NCBI GenBank assembly: GCA_036939355.1
Contig: JALLAP010000004.1
Coordinates: forward strand, 1 to 55,292
DNA length: 55,292 nucleotides
Direction: 5' to 3'
From: Thalassiosira profunda
Lineage: Eukaryota; Bacillariophyta; Thalassiosirophyceae; Thalassiosirales; Thalassiosiraceae
Notes under the pieces: generated by a model
What the model was told of the DNA's origin: nothing
Databases searched by the model: none
What the model saw: the letters and a program-made list of their open reading frames with translations, nothing else
In this document: positions 19,886 to 30,206 of the stretch, piece by piece
How the letters are laid out: every line of letters begins with the position of its first letter
How positions within the stretch are numbered: position 1 is the first letter of the stretch
Program-made: the position numbers and the translations under genes

Positions 19886-21532
19886 ATGGCGACGTCCCTC
19901 CGACTCCTCTCCTCGCGGGGCCTCGCCGCCGCGTCGCGGCGAGCTGCCCTCGGCGGCAGCTGCAGCGGCAGCTCGTCATTGCAATTGGGCGGCCGCCCGG
20001 CAGCCTCGCTCGTCTCCGCGTCGCCCAACGCCTACTCGCCGCCCTCGCGCTACCAATCCTCCCAACCGTCCGGCGCGCCCAAAATCCAGGCCCCGCCCCT
20101 GGTCTACATCTCCGGCGAGGAGATGACGCACTACGCCACCCAGCTCTTGTTGGAGCAGTGGATCGAGCCGCACTTCGACACGTCGTCGTGGGAAACGTAC
20201 GACCTGTCGTGCAAATCGCGCGACGCCACGGACGACCAGGTGCTGGCCGACGCCGTCGAGGCCGGAAAGCGCGTCGGGGCCATCTTCAAGGAGCCCACCA
20301 TCACGCCCTCGGCCATCCAGGTCCAGGAAATGGGATTGAAAAAGGCATGGGGCTCGCCCAACGGCGCCATGCGCAAGGGGTGGAACGGCATCACCATCAG
20401 CCGGGACACCATCCACATCGAGGGCATCGAACTGGGGTACAAGAACCAGGTGCTGTTCGAGCGGCACGCCGTCGGGGGCGAGTACGGCGCGGGGTGGAAC
20501 GAGGTGGGCGAGGGGACGTTGCTGACGACGTACATCCCCACCGATGGCGGGGCGCCGTTCGTGGTCGACAAAAGGGACCTGACGGACAAGCACAACGTGT
20601 GCGTGGTGTACCACAACCCGTACGACAACGTGCGGGAATTGGCCCACCTCTTCTTCAAGCGGTGTTTGGAGCACCAGGTGACGCCGTACATTGTCACCAA
20701 AAAGACGGTGTTCAAGTGGCAGGAGGGATTCTGGGCCACGATGCTGGAGGTCTTCGACAACAACTACAAGGACGAGTTCCTGAAGGCGGGATTGCTGGAT
20801 CGGAGCGGCGGGGAGTTGCAGCACTTGATTTCCGACGCGGCGACGATGCAGTTGATCCGGTGGACGGACGGCGGGTTTGGGATGGCGGCGCACAACTACG
20901 ACGGGGACATGCTGACGGACCAGATTGCGCAGGTGCACCGGTCGCCGGGCTTCATCACGTCCAACCTCGTGGGCGTGTCGGACGACGGTTCGACGCTCAT
21001 CAAGGAATTCGAGGCGTCGCACGGCACCGTGACGGATCTGTGGCTGGACCACCTCGCTGGGAAGGAGACCTCCCTCAACCCGCTCGGACTGGTGGAAGCT
21101 CTGCTCGGAGCGATGAGTCACGCGGCGCAGTTGGAGCTCGACGCCAAGCCCGACGACAAGGCGGTCCAGCAAACGCACGAATTCACCACCAACTTCGCCG
21201 CCACCCTCCGCCTGGCCCTCCACAACACCTTCCGCTACGGCCAGGGAACGCGCGACATGTGCGGCCCCACCGGCTTCACGACGGAGGATTTCGTCGCCAA
21301 GGTGGCGTGGCGGCTGAACCGATACCTCGAACAGCAGCTCGAGGAGCAAGCCCCGCCGGAGTTGAAGGAGGAGGACTTGGCCGTTCCCAAGGAGAAGCTG
21401 TCGGACTTCGACCAGAAGGCGATCCTCAAATTGTTCGAGAAGTACGACAAGAGCGGCGAGGGGAAGATCGACTTCAAGAACTTTTCGAAGATGCTTGTGA
21501 AGATGGGCGTGGCGCCGAAGAAGGGCAATTAG
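19886..21532 (+). CDS. IDH: Isocitrate dehydrogenase with C-terminal EF-hand
   Basis: Oxidatively decarboxylates isocitrate to 2-oxoglutarate. Single exon, 548 aa. Residues 1-60 are Ser/Arg/Ala-rich and lack acidic residues, a mitochondrial-type presequence. The catalytic domain shows substrate-binding and metal-site segments: AWGSPNGAMRKGWNGITISR, QVLFERHAVGGEYGAGW, NYDGDMLTDQIAQ and EASHGTVTD. The C-terminal addition (about 505-545) is a single EF-hand, LFEKYDKSGEGKIDFKNFSKML, with loop D521-S523-E525-K527-D529-N532. The usual Glu at loop position 12 is Asn, so calcium affinity may be reduced. EF-hand-bearing NAD-dependent IDHs have been described from Phaeodactylum and other marine algae; by that precedent this is probably the NAD-type, Ca-responsive TCA enzyme. 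Cofactor preference is inferred, not read. Confidence 0.93.
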   Translation: MATSLRLLSSRGLAAASRRAALGGSCSGSSSLQLGGRPAASLVSASPNAYSPPSRYQSSQPSGAPKIQAPPLVYISGEEMTHYATQLLLEQWIEPHFDTSSWETYDLSCKSRDATDDQVLADAVEAGKRVGAIFKEPTITPSAIQVQEMGLKKAWGSPNGAMRKGWNGITISRDTIHIEGIELGYKNQVLFERHAVGGEYGAGWNEVGEGTLLTTYIPTDGGAPFVVDKRDLTDKHNVCVVYHNPYDNVRELAHLFFKRCLEHQVTPYIVTKKTVFKWQEGFWATMLEVFDNNYKDEFLKAGLLDRSGGELQHLISDAATMQLIRWTDGGFGMAAHNYDGDMLTDQIAQVHRSPGFITSNLVGVSDDGSTLIKEFEASHGTVTDLWLDHLAGKETSLNPLGLVEALLGAMSHAAQLELDAKPDDKAVQQTHEFTTNFAATLRLALHNTFRYGQGTRDMCGPTGFTTEDFVAKVAWRLNRYLEQQLEEQAPPELKEEDLAVPKEKLSDFDQKAILKLFEKYDKSGEGKIDFKNFSKMLVKMGVAPKKGN

Positions 21533-21657
21533 AGAGAATCTTGAGGCAGTATTTGGCGTGGCAATGTAAAGCAGCGGAGATTTTGATGGATGTGCGTGTG
21601 CGTGTGTAAATCGATAGACCACAATTGTGCAAGCGTATGCAAGTCTGTTTCTTGCAT

Positions 21658-22824
21658 CTAGTTCACTACGACCGTCTCCTCCAGTCGTTTGCACCGCTCC
21701 TCTACCTCGCTCTTTTTCACTGTCACCGTTTTGACATCTCCATTGAGCTGCACCAACCCCGGCTTCGCCCCTCTCGGCTTGCTGACATTCCGTGCCCGTG
21801 TCATGCTCACTTTGATCACGCTCTGTCCGATGCATTTGCTCTTCAGCGCCGCCAACGATGCCGCGTCGCGCACATCCTCCTTCGACGGGGACGATTCGTC
21901 CGTGCACAATACGACGTGGGAGCCCGCGCAGCCGGAGGCGTGGTACCACCAATGGGCGCCGGAGCGATGCTCGGGCGAGAGGGAAAGGACGTCGTTGTCG
22001 GTGGCCTGCTTTCCCACGCGAATCTCCACCCCAGCAGAACTGTAGTATCGCCGGTACGGCAAGCGTCCGCCCTGCACTTGATTGACGCCTTCCTCCTTCA
22101 TCTGTTGCTGTCGCTCCTTCTTCGACCGTCGATTTCGCGCGTCGGCCTCGATGCGCTTTTGCTTCTGGCTCTCGTCGTCGCTAATATCCAGTTCTACCAC
22201 GTATTCCACAACTTGTGCACCCTCGGGCATCTTTTGCAGTTCTTCTATCGACAGGTGCTTCTTGCTCTTCAGCGGCGCTTTGGCGAACTGTTCCTCCAAC
22301 CAATTGAGCTTCTGCAACCGAGATTGCAATTCTGTCAATTCGGTCTTGAATTGCTCCACGTTTGGTGCGGCCTCCAATTGTTGCATCAATTTCTCGTCCA
22401 TCTCTTCGTCGGCATTCTCATCGATGGCCACTCGGAGTTTCTCGTATTGCTCCTCCGCGGCGCGGATGCGTGTCGATGCCTTTCCTATCTTCTTGAGCGT
22501 GCGCAGGGTCAGCCGGGTCGTTTCCTTCTTCAGCAATTGGCAGTTAAAGCTCGTCCTCTCTTTGGCTTCGTCGTCCTCGGCGGCCATGAACAGCTGCGTT
22601 ATCGATCTCATTGCAGTTTGTGGGGCAGGGACCAAACATTGTTGCCGTATTGTCTCGGCTATTGGAGCATAGCATCGAGGCTGTCGTGCAGCCGTTGACC
22701 TGGCCGAGCGAGGCCACGCACGCGTTGCAAACGCCGCGGCCCGTCGCGGCAGCGCGGACTGGTGAGCCATGTCGACGCGCGGCAGCGATGCCAAGAGGAT
22801 CAGCGCTTGTCTGGCGATGCTCAT
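21658..22824 (-). CDS. Organelle-targeted stand-alone NFACT-R (DUF814) protein
   Basis: The C-terminal 137 residues (YRRYYSSAGVEIRVGKQATDNDVLS, the W-W-H-A-S-G-x-x-G-S-H core HWWYHASGCAGSHVVL, then VSMTRARNVSKPRGAKPGLV) are the NFACT-R domain of RqcH/NEMF/FbpA proteins, which bind tRNA and stalled large ribosomal subunits. The NFACT-N and HhH parts are absent. Ahead of it is a long coiled coil (LLKKETTRLTLRTLKKIGKAS to about LNWLEEQF). I chose the ATG at 22824. From there the leader MSIARQALILLASLP is a signal-peptide-like hydrophobic segment, followed after about 15 residues by RRAAAFATRAW, which resembles the ASAFAP plastid-entry motif of secondary plastids. An in-frame ATG at 22965 would add 47 polar residues and hide that leader. 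A role in plastid ribosome quality control is inference. Confidence 0.82.
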   Translation of the reverse strand: MSIARQALILLASLPRVDMAHQSALPRRAAAFATRAWPRSARSTAARQPRCYAPIAETIRQQCLVPAPQTAMRSITQLFMAAEDDEAKERTSFNCQLLKKETTRLTLRTLKKIGKASTRIRAAEEQYEKLRVAIDENADEEMDEKLMQQLEAAPNVEQFKTELTELQSRLQKLNWLEEQFAKAPLKSKKHLSIEELQKMPEGAQVVEYVVELDISDDESQKQKRIEADARNRRSKKERQQQMKEEGVNQVQGGRLPYRRYYSSAGVEIRVGKQATDNDVLSLSPEHRSGAHWWYHASGCAGSHVVLCTDESSPSKEDVRDAASLAALKSKCIGQSVIKVSMTRARNVSKPRGAKPGLVQLNGDVKTVTVKKSEVEERCKRLEETVVVN

Positions 22825-23272
22825 ACTCTTGTGGGTGGTCTCATTGATGTGCAGCGCCGCCGCTGCTTTGGGGCGCTCGATAGCAGAGCGAGAGTGGCGG
22901 TGGTAGGGAGAGCCGTCGCGGTCACGATTTTGTTTTTGTGTGGCTGAGATTTGCGCCATACTCATCTGACGTCAGTCTCGGCAGGAAGCAAGGCCGCCCT
23001 CCGGTGTCCGTCGGCCACAATTAGCTCGAGGTTCGCAGCATCGACCCCGCCCACAAGGATCCACGCTCGCTAGTGGAAGGGCGGGACGTGAGCGCAGTGG
23101 GGCAGCCGCGCAGAGGTTTACTGAAGTTGAAGTGTTGGTGCACTTGCAGACACCGTCGACGGCCGATGGTCGGCGAGACGAGAATCTGACGAATCCATCA
23201 GTTGTGGGACGACAATCGACACTGGTCTCGCAATCCTCTACTTTGGCAAGACGTGGTCACCACAGATCGACC

Positions 23273-25483
23273 ATGGACCGCAGACGGGGCCACCGCCTGC
23301 TGCCGACGGCGGTACTTCTAGCCCTGCAGCAAAAGTCAACATCCTTGATGTTGCCCCATCAGATTCCTGCGCTGCAATACTCTCGCAAGTGGCGACGCAT
23401 ACGGACGGCGGGGCCGCTGCAACACGGCGTATATCCAGGTCAGGATGACATGCTGTCGTCAGCTGCATCAAGAACATATCTTGTGCACAATCAACTGTTG
23501 AAGGGAGCCTCGGGAAGAACGCATACGTCTCTTCTCATGGCAAAGAATTCAGGGCCAACTGGTGGCTTTGGAAGGAATGACGATAGGAATAAGAAGAAAG
23601 GCAATGGTAACTCTAAGAGTGGATCCGGCCGCAAGGCTAACAGCAGCAACAGGGACAGCTTTGGCAAACAATCAGGGGGCGGTCCCAAAGGCTCTGCTTC
23701 CCAATCTTCCTCGGGGAAGGGCAATCGAAGTAAAGATGATGACAACAAGGCCAAACGACCAAAACGGCGAAATAGCAACAAAGGGAATGGGATGAAGATG
23801 CAGGGCAATAAGCCAAAATCAAATGGCAACAAGGGACAATCAAAGTCAAAGGCCAAACCCAACACCCCGGCCACTGTTGGTGCAAACAAAAGCAGCATCC
23901 AGACGAGCGGGGCCAACACTAGCCTCAAAGGCTTCAAGAGTGAGAGCCGCCCTGGCGAAACGCAAACACCAAAGGAGCAGTTGCCAGGAGGTGGTGCTTT
24001 AGATGATACTGTGGTAGACAGTGACGTAAGTGGCACCAGCGATGAGAGTGACGAGGTGGGTCTCCAAAAACGGGTGGTGCAGCTGGAGATGCTAGTTTCG
24101 AAACAAGTGAACGAGATCCGGAAGCTCCGCAGCGAGATCGACGAACTGACCAAGTCGGTCAGTGTCTTCCAGAACGTGGTCGACGTGTTGCGCGAGGCGG
24201 GGCTGCGCATTGACGAGAACGAGGAAGTGGTAGTGATGAGCGAGGAAGTGGAGATCGAAGATGGAATGGACAGTGACGATTCGTCGCCCCTGCCGATGCT
24301 CCAGCAGAGTGCTTTCATTGACGATATGGAGATCTTTGGGATTGCGCCCAAATCAGTGACAGACGCGGCCGATGCCGCAGGAGCGTCGATTCTGTCTGCG
24401 ATCCTCGCAGGGAAGCAACGCATGCTTGTCGATGTTAGAGATGCTGAGCTCACGCGCGATTCAAAGCTGTTCGTGGAGTTCATCGAGTTGTCGATCTTGC
24501 CCGTGGCGGCTGGTCTGGAGGGGCTGGATGGGGACGAATACAGGAATCGCGTGAAGATTGTCTTCCCTACAGTGAAGGAACTGATGTCCTATCGGAGGTC
24601 GATGGCGTTGGCCGCTCCAGAGGTCGTGTCACTAAGCACGCTGGGATTTGACCCCGTCGACCAAGAACGCGACAAATTGATCGTGGTGATTGCGCCGTCT
24701 CCGGACGACATTGCAGGCGTCCACGCGATCGAGAGGCTGATGGCGCGAACTGACCGAAACTACGTCGAGCCAGACCTGCGGATCACGCAACCGGTGGTGG
24801 TGTTGAACCATCACATGGTTCCAATCGACATGGCAAGCTTTGGAAAGTTCACGTCAGTGTACCACCTGAGGTTGTTGAGCGTTCAGTACATGACAGGCGA
24901 CTCCATGCCGGAGTATGTGGCAAAGGAAAAGATGGGCAAGGTATCAAAGGACAGTAGCGGCAGCCTCAAAGATGCGCCCGAGGGTGGACCATCGGCAGAT
25001 GCGAAAACAAACTCGACCGCCAGTGCAGAAGAGGCTGCCCTGGAAGCCGCGATGACGCATGCGCACGAGATTGGCGTCCACCAGGGAGTTACGCGGGCGA
25101 TGGTGATCCGTGCTTACCCAAAGCCGTGGCACGTTTTCGTGGACACCTCTCCAGATACTGATGCTGACTTTGTGGTTGCAGCCACCTTCGACATCGAGCC
25201 CACACAGGAGGATGTCAACTACGCCATAGTCGAGTGCCTGGAAGGGAGCGAGCGCGAAGACGAAATCGTGGCGCAGCAAATGCAGGCCGCCCTCGAGGCA
25301 GGGCAGCTCAACCGCGTCTCAGACATGCTGGGGATAGAACCAACCGACATTCTGGCAGAGGATACGTCGTCCTCGTCGGTGAAAGAGGATAAGGACAGCG
25401 ACGACAAACCATTCAAAGAGTATGACGGTAATGATTGGGACGATCTTTTCTACGATGATTGGCTCAACGAGGACAGCCTGTGA
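23273..25483 (+). CDS. Plastid DUF1995-domain protein with basic low-complexity linker
   Basis: Single exon, 736 aa from the ATG at 23273; the frame is open upstream but only with non-ATG codons. The leader MDRRRGHRLLPTAVLLALQQ is signal-peptide-like, and SLLMAKN at about 85-91 resembles the start of mature plastid proteins in diatoms, so plastid import is likely. Residues about 95-235 are Lys/Asn/Gly/Ser-rich and very basic. A short coiled coil follows (KRVVQLEMLVSKQVNEIRKL). The folded part from about 360 to 690 (AAGASILSAILAGKQRMLVDV, LTRDSKLFVEF, VIAPSPDDI, VVVLNHHM, then the late RAMVIRAYPKPWHVF block) resembles DUF1995, a plastid family that includes factors linked to photosystem assembly. 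It ends in an acidic tail with WDDLFYDDW. Exact role unknown. Confidence 0.8.
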   Translation: MDRRRGHRLLPTAVLLALQQKSTSLMLPHQIPALQYSRKWRRIRTAGPLQHGVYPGQDDMLSSAASRTYLVHNQLLKGASGRTHTSLLMAKNSGPTGGFGRNDDRNKKKGNGNSKSGSGRKANSSNRDSFGKQSGGGPKGSASQSSSGKGNRSKDDDNKAKRPKRRNSNKGNGMKMQGNKPKSNGNKGQSKSKAKPNTPATVGANKSSIQTSGANTSLKGFKSESRPGETQTPKEQLPGGGALDDTVVDSDVSGTSDESDEVGLQKRVVQLEMLVSKQVNEIRKLRSEIDELTKSVSVFQNVVDVLREAGLRIDENEEVVVMSEEVEIEDGMDSDDSSPLPMLQQSAFIDDMEIFGIAPKSVTDAADAAGASILSAILAGKQRMLVDVRDAELTRDSKLFVEFIELSILPVAAGLEGLDGDEYRNRVKIVFPTVKELMSYRRSMALAAPEVVSLSTLGFDPVDQERDKLIVVIAPSPDDIAGVHAIERLMARTDRNYVEPDLRITQPVVVLNHHMVPIDMASFGKFTSVYHLRLLSVQYMTGDSMPEYVAKEKMGKVSKDSSGSLKDAPEGGPSADAKTNSTASAEEAALEAAMTHAHEIGVHQGVTRAMVIRAYPKPWHVFVDTSPDTDADFVVAATFDIEPTQEDVNYAIVECLEGSEREDEIVAQQMQAALEAGQLNRVSDMLGIEPTDILAEDTSSSSVKEDKDSDDKPFKEYDGNDWDDLFYDDWLNEDSL

Positions 25484-25603
25484 TGTTGATGTGGAGCAAC
25501 GTGCACCCAGAGCTCGGCAGTGGATTTTGTGTGATAAGTCAATGTATTAAATGGTGATGAATGAGTGTTTTCGCACCTGAGCTCAGATAGGTATGCAACC
25601 AGT

Positions 25604-28402
25604 TCAGGAGAAAGACATCGTTGATCCTCGGGGGCTTTCGACCTCCATGACTGTTTCTTCCGTCGAGAACGAGTAGCTCAAACTCTCATCCATCGCCAAC
25701 CCATCCATTTCAGCGCGAGGCATCGTGGTTGATTGTTGGTTCAGAGTGCCGCCGCAGGGCTGCGTTGATCCAAATGCATTTGCCGATACCCCAGATGCAT
25801 ACACATCGCCGCCCAACCCGTCAGGACGATCTACCTTCATCCTCTTCCCGCTCCCGCTCTTCTTGCCGCGCTTCTGCGCCATTTTCAAGATGGCCTCGGG
25901 CGAGTGTCCAAAAATGGATTGGGGTGCATTGCTGTTTGCAACACCGTCCCTCCTGATGCGTTTGCTTGTCGAGCCATCGCCCGCAGCCTCCAGTGAGTGG
26001 CTGACAGCAGGTTGCGTTGCATTGATATTGAGGTGGAGGCTGACACCTCCACCAACTTTGACGCGCTTGCTTGGAGAGACCTCACGTTCCTCTTCCTCCT
26101 CCTCTTCCACTGACTCAAATAAGGTGGTGGCTCTGAGAGCTTTAGCAGGTGTTGGGGCAGCTCTCGCTTTGGCAGGTGTTGGAGCAGAAACTTTGACGCG
26201 TTTGCTTGGAGAGACCTCCTGTTCCTCCTCCTCTTCAGACGACTCGGATTCCTCGTTGGATAAAGTGAGAGCTGTTCTCCGCGCTTTGGCAGGCGTTGGT
26301 GCAGACACTTTGATGCGCTTGCTCGGTGAATTGTCGTCGCATACAGGCTCCTCCTCCGATTCCGTCTCCGATTCATCATCTGGAGAGGGAGCCTCTGCAT
26401 CGTTGTTGCGTTCCTCCGTTGATGAGCCGCCAGAACGAGCAATGCCTTCCTTCACTGCATCGCCGCCATTGCCTCCACTGGTTGCATCGTCGACATCCGA
26501 CGAATTCGTGCGTTGAGGAGCATCCTTTAATGTGGTGCAGGAATCGCACGTCAAAGCTTCGGAGGGATTGATGAAGTAGCAAGCCTCGCACTTCCACTCT
26601 CCCTCTTTGGGCTGAAACAATTGCTCCCATCCGCGAGGAGGCGTCGAAAACGCAGTTGCGCTTCGAACATGATGAGCGGTTGCAATGTTGGGGCCAGAAG
26701 ACTGAGACGCTGCGCTTCGCTCGTCCTCCGCCTTCTTTGGGTGGTCATTTGGGCGAAGAGAATGGCTCCTAACGACAGATGGGGGCGGCAAGAGTGTGGA
26801 ACGATGATCTTGGGGTGCATCCGAGGGGTCCGGCAGAGGTTCAGTGGCGCGTTGCGGGTGCGTCAAAGGAGAATTGTCATTGGGCTCGCTCGAGCTGGGA
26901 GGAGCGGGCCCTGCCGATGAGGTGGGGTTGAGCTTCGGCAGCCACTTGGCCGCAAACGCGAAGATGTGCCTCATCAATGAGTCCAGGCAACCAGATGGAG
27001 AGGGTGCGCCTTCAGCGGGCGGATCCGGCGCGCCGCGTGAGAGATCGGAGACGTTCGATGCGGTGGTAGGGTTGCGAACGGAGATGAAATCAAAAGGAAG
27101 GGCAGCAGCACTTGGATGGCTCGAGGTTGGGCTGGGGCATTGGGCGGTGGTAGGTGTCTGGTGATCCGTCGAAGAAGAAATGCACTTGAGGCCATACAGG
27201 CTGAGAGGAGAGTCGATCGGAGACATAATGGGACATTTGCTGGTGCGAGGCCGGATCGGAGACTTGCAAGTGTAGAGATCGGCGTTTTGCAGGAAGATTG
27301 CCTCCAGAGACGCGCTCGATGCACGCATCGGAGTCGACGGCCTCCGAGGAGGGCCCGGCATGAAGGTGAACGGCGGTAAAGTGTTGGAGGAGCCTCCACG
27401 CGAAAGTTCCGCTTCGCCATCGCTCGAGCTCGCCTCGTTTGGAGGAATGGCGTCGCCAACCTGAACGCCAATTTCATTGGTGCTCGTCCGCAGACTCTGG
27501 GCATCATTTGCACCGGCTTCCGGCACGGGCTCCGGCACAGGCTCATGCACAGGCTGTGCATTGTCAGCCCTAGATTCACTGCGGGCAGTCGGCTCCTCTT
27601 GGAAATCGTTTGCATTCTCATCGACTTCTGGCACTGAGTCCGGCGTCTTGTCGTTTGCCACATCAGCGCCGGGCCCGCGTGCGCTCGCAGCGCTTTGTTC
27701 CTCTTCGGCCACCAGCTCCTGTGGAGTGGTCGGACTGATGCTGCGCCGGTGCCCACCCGCCCTCTTCTTCAGTGCTATGGAACCCTCGAAATCACTTGTG
27801 TTGCAAAAGAGCGTTTTCCCCGAAGCGGAAGCATTGACTCCGCTTCCGTACAGGCTGTCCGCCGTTGCCTTGCCCTCGGCCGCAAGCGCTTTCGCCCGGC
27901 ACTCTTGCAAGATGTGGCTAAGAACGCCTTCATCTATCAACGGGGCCGAAGTTCTGCCCGCCAACGTTCGTTTCCCGCTCCGCGCCAACCGCATCGCCGG
28001 GCGGCGGTACCGGGCGCATCCTCTGGAGTCCCACGATCTCTTGCAATAAATTCTGCCACGCTCATCAATGACATCGTTGCGGGAGATGCCCATCAACTGA
28101 TTGTTGCGTCAGCCAAGTGATCTGCAATATACTATGTAGTCTACCGTGTCGGACTGCAATGTCTCTTCGTCGTTGTGCTGGGGCGAAGGGCTTTTTATGC
28201 CACTGCTCTCCTCTTGCATTCTTCTCATCCAAGAATCAACATCAACCTCTTCCTCTGAACTCCTCCAGGACTCGCAACGTGCTCGCGAACCATTAAAGCC
28301 GGGCATAACACGACGAAGTTCGCGGAATAATTTGCGCCGTCGCAACGCGCGCCTAGCGGCCCTGCGCGCGCTTGCAGTCGTATCCCTGATCTCAAGCCAC
28401 AT
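25604..28402 (-). CDS. Nuclear-basket-like protein with one Nup153-type zinc finger
   Basis: Main exon 28096-25604; a probable first exon 28402-28145 joins it in phase across a 48-nt intron (GTAGAC...TCAG), giving 916 aa. If that exon is wrong, translation would start at the ATG at 28093. A single RanBP2/Nup153-type finger, EGEWKCEACYFINPSEALTCDSC, is at about 585-610, preceded by GWEQLF. The N-terminal segment RYRRPAMRLARSGKR...HILQECRAKAL and the FTFMPGP motif parallel the larger FG-nucleoporin at 32.7-36.8 kb. The C-terminal third has three SPSKR[IV]KV units, NLS-like, spaced by APTPAKA and acidic runs. There are almost no FG dipeptides. I infer a nuclear-pore-basket or Ran-interacting protein; a nuclear zinc-finger adaptor is the alternative. 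It converges with the DUF1995 gene and diverges from PP1. Confidence 0.75.
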
Positions 28403-28855
28403 CACACATCACCCTCAACCCTCAACCTCAACACACATCACATGCACCACCGTTCCCCTCCCCGCCTCTCGCCTCCCATGCCGCGGCAGCTCGATGCACT
28501 GCCACTGCCGACGGGGTAGCCACCGGGCGCCTTCCCGGATCACTCGCCACCCCTCGCTGCACCTTCCTTTGCGTCCCTCCAGCTTCCGTTGCAAGTGCCA
28601 TTGCCATTGCTGAAGTTTGCTTGCAAGGCCCCAAGAAGGGAACGTATCTGGGGTACGAACTTCAAGCCATTCAGCAGGGTCGTTGCTCTTGCCAAAGAAG
28701 CTTCGCTCGTATTCCCGTTTGCCTCTAGATTTATACCCCATATTTTCCCGCCCCTCTGTGCTCTGTTGTGTTGGGACCCTCACCCTCACTTCAATCAGCC
28801 CGTTGGACCCCTCCTATCCCACCCCGTTCCCCTATCCCACGCGGCCCTGTTCCTG
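28403..28855. promoter_or_regulatory. Bidirectional promoter region, basket-like gene / PP1
   Basis: 453 bp between divergent starts. C/T-rich leader just upstream of the PP1 ATG. No convincing ORF or RNA gene; several frames run through it on both strands without coding character. Confidence 0.4.
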
Positions 28856-29869
28856 ATGGCCAACAACGGAGACGCCGCGGGGGGAGCCCCCAGCAACGAC
28901 CCCGCCAGCGGTGGCCAGCAGAACATGACGGGGGTCACCCTCCTGTCCGACCCCGTGGACGTCATCATCGACAAGCTCCTGAGCGTCCGGGGCGCCCGCC
29001 CGGGGAAGCAGGTCGACCTCTCCGAGGCCGAGGTGAAAATGCTCTGCCTCCGCAGCCGCGACCTCCTCATCTCCCAGCCCATGCTGTTGGAGCTCGAGGC
29101 CCCCATCAAAATTTGCGGCGACGTCCACGGCCAATATTACGACCTCCTCCGCCTCTTCGAGTACGGCGGCTTCCCCCCCGAGGCCAACTACATCTTTCTG
29201 GGGGACTACGTCGACCGCGGCAAGCAGAGCCTCGAGACCATCTGCCTCCTCCTCGCGTACAAGATCAAGTACCCCGAGAACTTCTTCGTCCTGCGGGGGA
29301 ACCACGAGTGCGCCAGCATCAACCGCATCTACGGCTTTTACGACGAGTGCAAGCGCCGCTTCGGGATCAAATTGTGGAAGACCTTCACGGACTGCTTCAA
29401 CTGCCTCCCGTGCGCGGCGGTCATCGACGAGAAGATCTTCTGCACGCACGGCGGACTCAGCCCGGAGCTGACGAGCCTCGACCAGGTCAAGCGCATCGTC
29501 CGTCCCACCGACGTCCCCGACACGGGATTGCTGTGCGACCTGCTGTGGAGCGACCCCGACAAGGACATCGACGGGTGGGGGGAGAACGACCGCGGCGTCT
29601 CCTTCACCTTCGGGGAGGACATCGTGGCCCAGTTCCTCAACCGGCACGACCTCGACCTCATCTGCCGGGCCCACCAGGTGGTCGAGGACGGGTACGAGTT
29701 CTTCGCGAGAAGGCAGTTGGTCACGCTGTTCTCGGCCCCCAATTACTGCGGGGAGTTCGACAACGCCGGGGCGATGATGAGCGTGGACGACACGCTCATG
29801 TGCAGTTTCCAGATTCTCAAGCCGGCGGAGAAACGGCAGCGATTCGCGTACCAGGGGGGGAATGCATAA
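28856..29869 (+). CDS. PP1: Serine/threonine protein phosphatase PP1 catalytic subunit
   Basis: Dephosphorylates Ser/Thr residues in cell-cycle, chromatin and metabolic targets, directed by regulatory subunits. Single exon, 337 aa; start at the ATG at 28856. Metal-site motifs are all present: GDVHG at 88-92, GDYVDRG at 116-122, GNHE at 148-151, then the conserved [21 protein letters not shown] and [16 protein letters not shown] blocks. The catalytic core follows animal PP1 closely; differences are confined to the first 25 residues, which are Gly/Asn-rich, and the short tail ENRQRF-like [14 protein letters not shown]. It has strongly GC-biased codon use, more than its neighbours, consistent with high expression. 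Its 3' flank is very G-rich. Confidence 0.97.
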   Translation: MANNGDAAGGAPSNDPASGGQQNMTGVTLLSDPVDVIIDKLLSVRGARPGKQVDLSEAEVKMLCLRSRDLLISQPMLLELEAPIKICGDVHGQYYDLLRLFEYGGFPPEANYIFLGDYVDRGKQSLETICLLLAYKIKYPENFFVLRGNHECASINRIYGFYDECKRRFGIKLWKTFTDCFNCLPCAAVIDEKIFCTHGGLSPELTSLDQVKRIVRPTDVPDTGLLCDLLWSDPDKDIDGWGENDRGVSFTFGEDIVAQFLNRHDLDLICRAHQVVEDGYEFFARRQLVTLFSAPNYCGEFDNAGAMMSVDDTLMCSFQILKPAEKRQRFAYQGGNA

Positions 29870-30206
29870 ATATGGATGGGGAGGGGAGAAGGGGAATAAT
29901 GGGGAGATGGGGGGGGGGGAATAGGTTTTGGCCACTGTCAAGCAACGTGCGGTTTTTTAGGGAACGGGAAGGGGAGCGGGGTGACAATGCAACAAATGGG
30001 GGAGGCCCGGGGGAGTTGGGCAGGCACCCTGTCGCCCGAAGCTGATTCTGTGCTGTAAATTATTAGCAACCACACATGATTTTGGGGGAGAAGAGCCATC
30101 ATGCGCCGCAAGGAGTCTCTCAAGGCTGGGGGTGTTTGGGACAAGCGCCAAGAAGATCGGGCATTCGTGAGGCAAAAGGGCGGCACTCGTCTATTTACCA
30201 AGAGTT
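29870..30206 (+). other. Convergent spacer with multiple G-runs
   Basis: The PP1 3' flank (about 29877-29919) has at least five successive runs of four or more Gs, the last eleven long, separated by 1-6 bases. Such spacing allows G-quadruplexes in the + strand RNA. The rest shows nothing recognisable. Confidence 0.55.
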
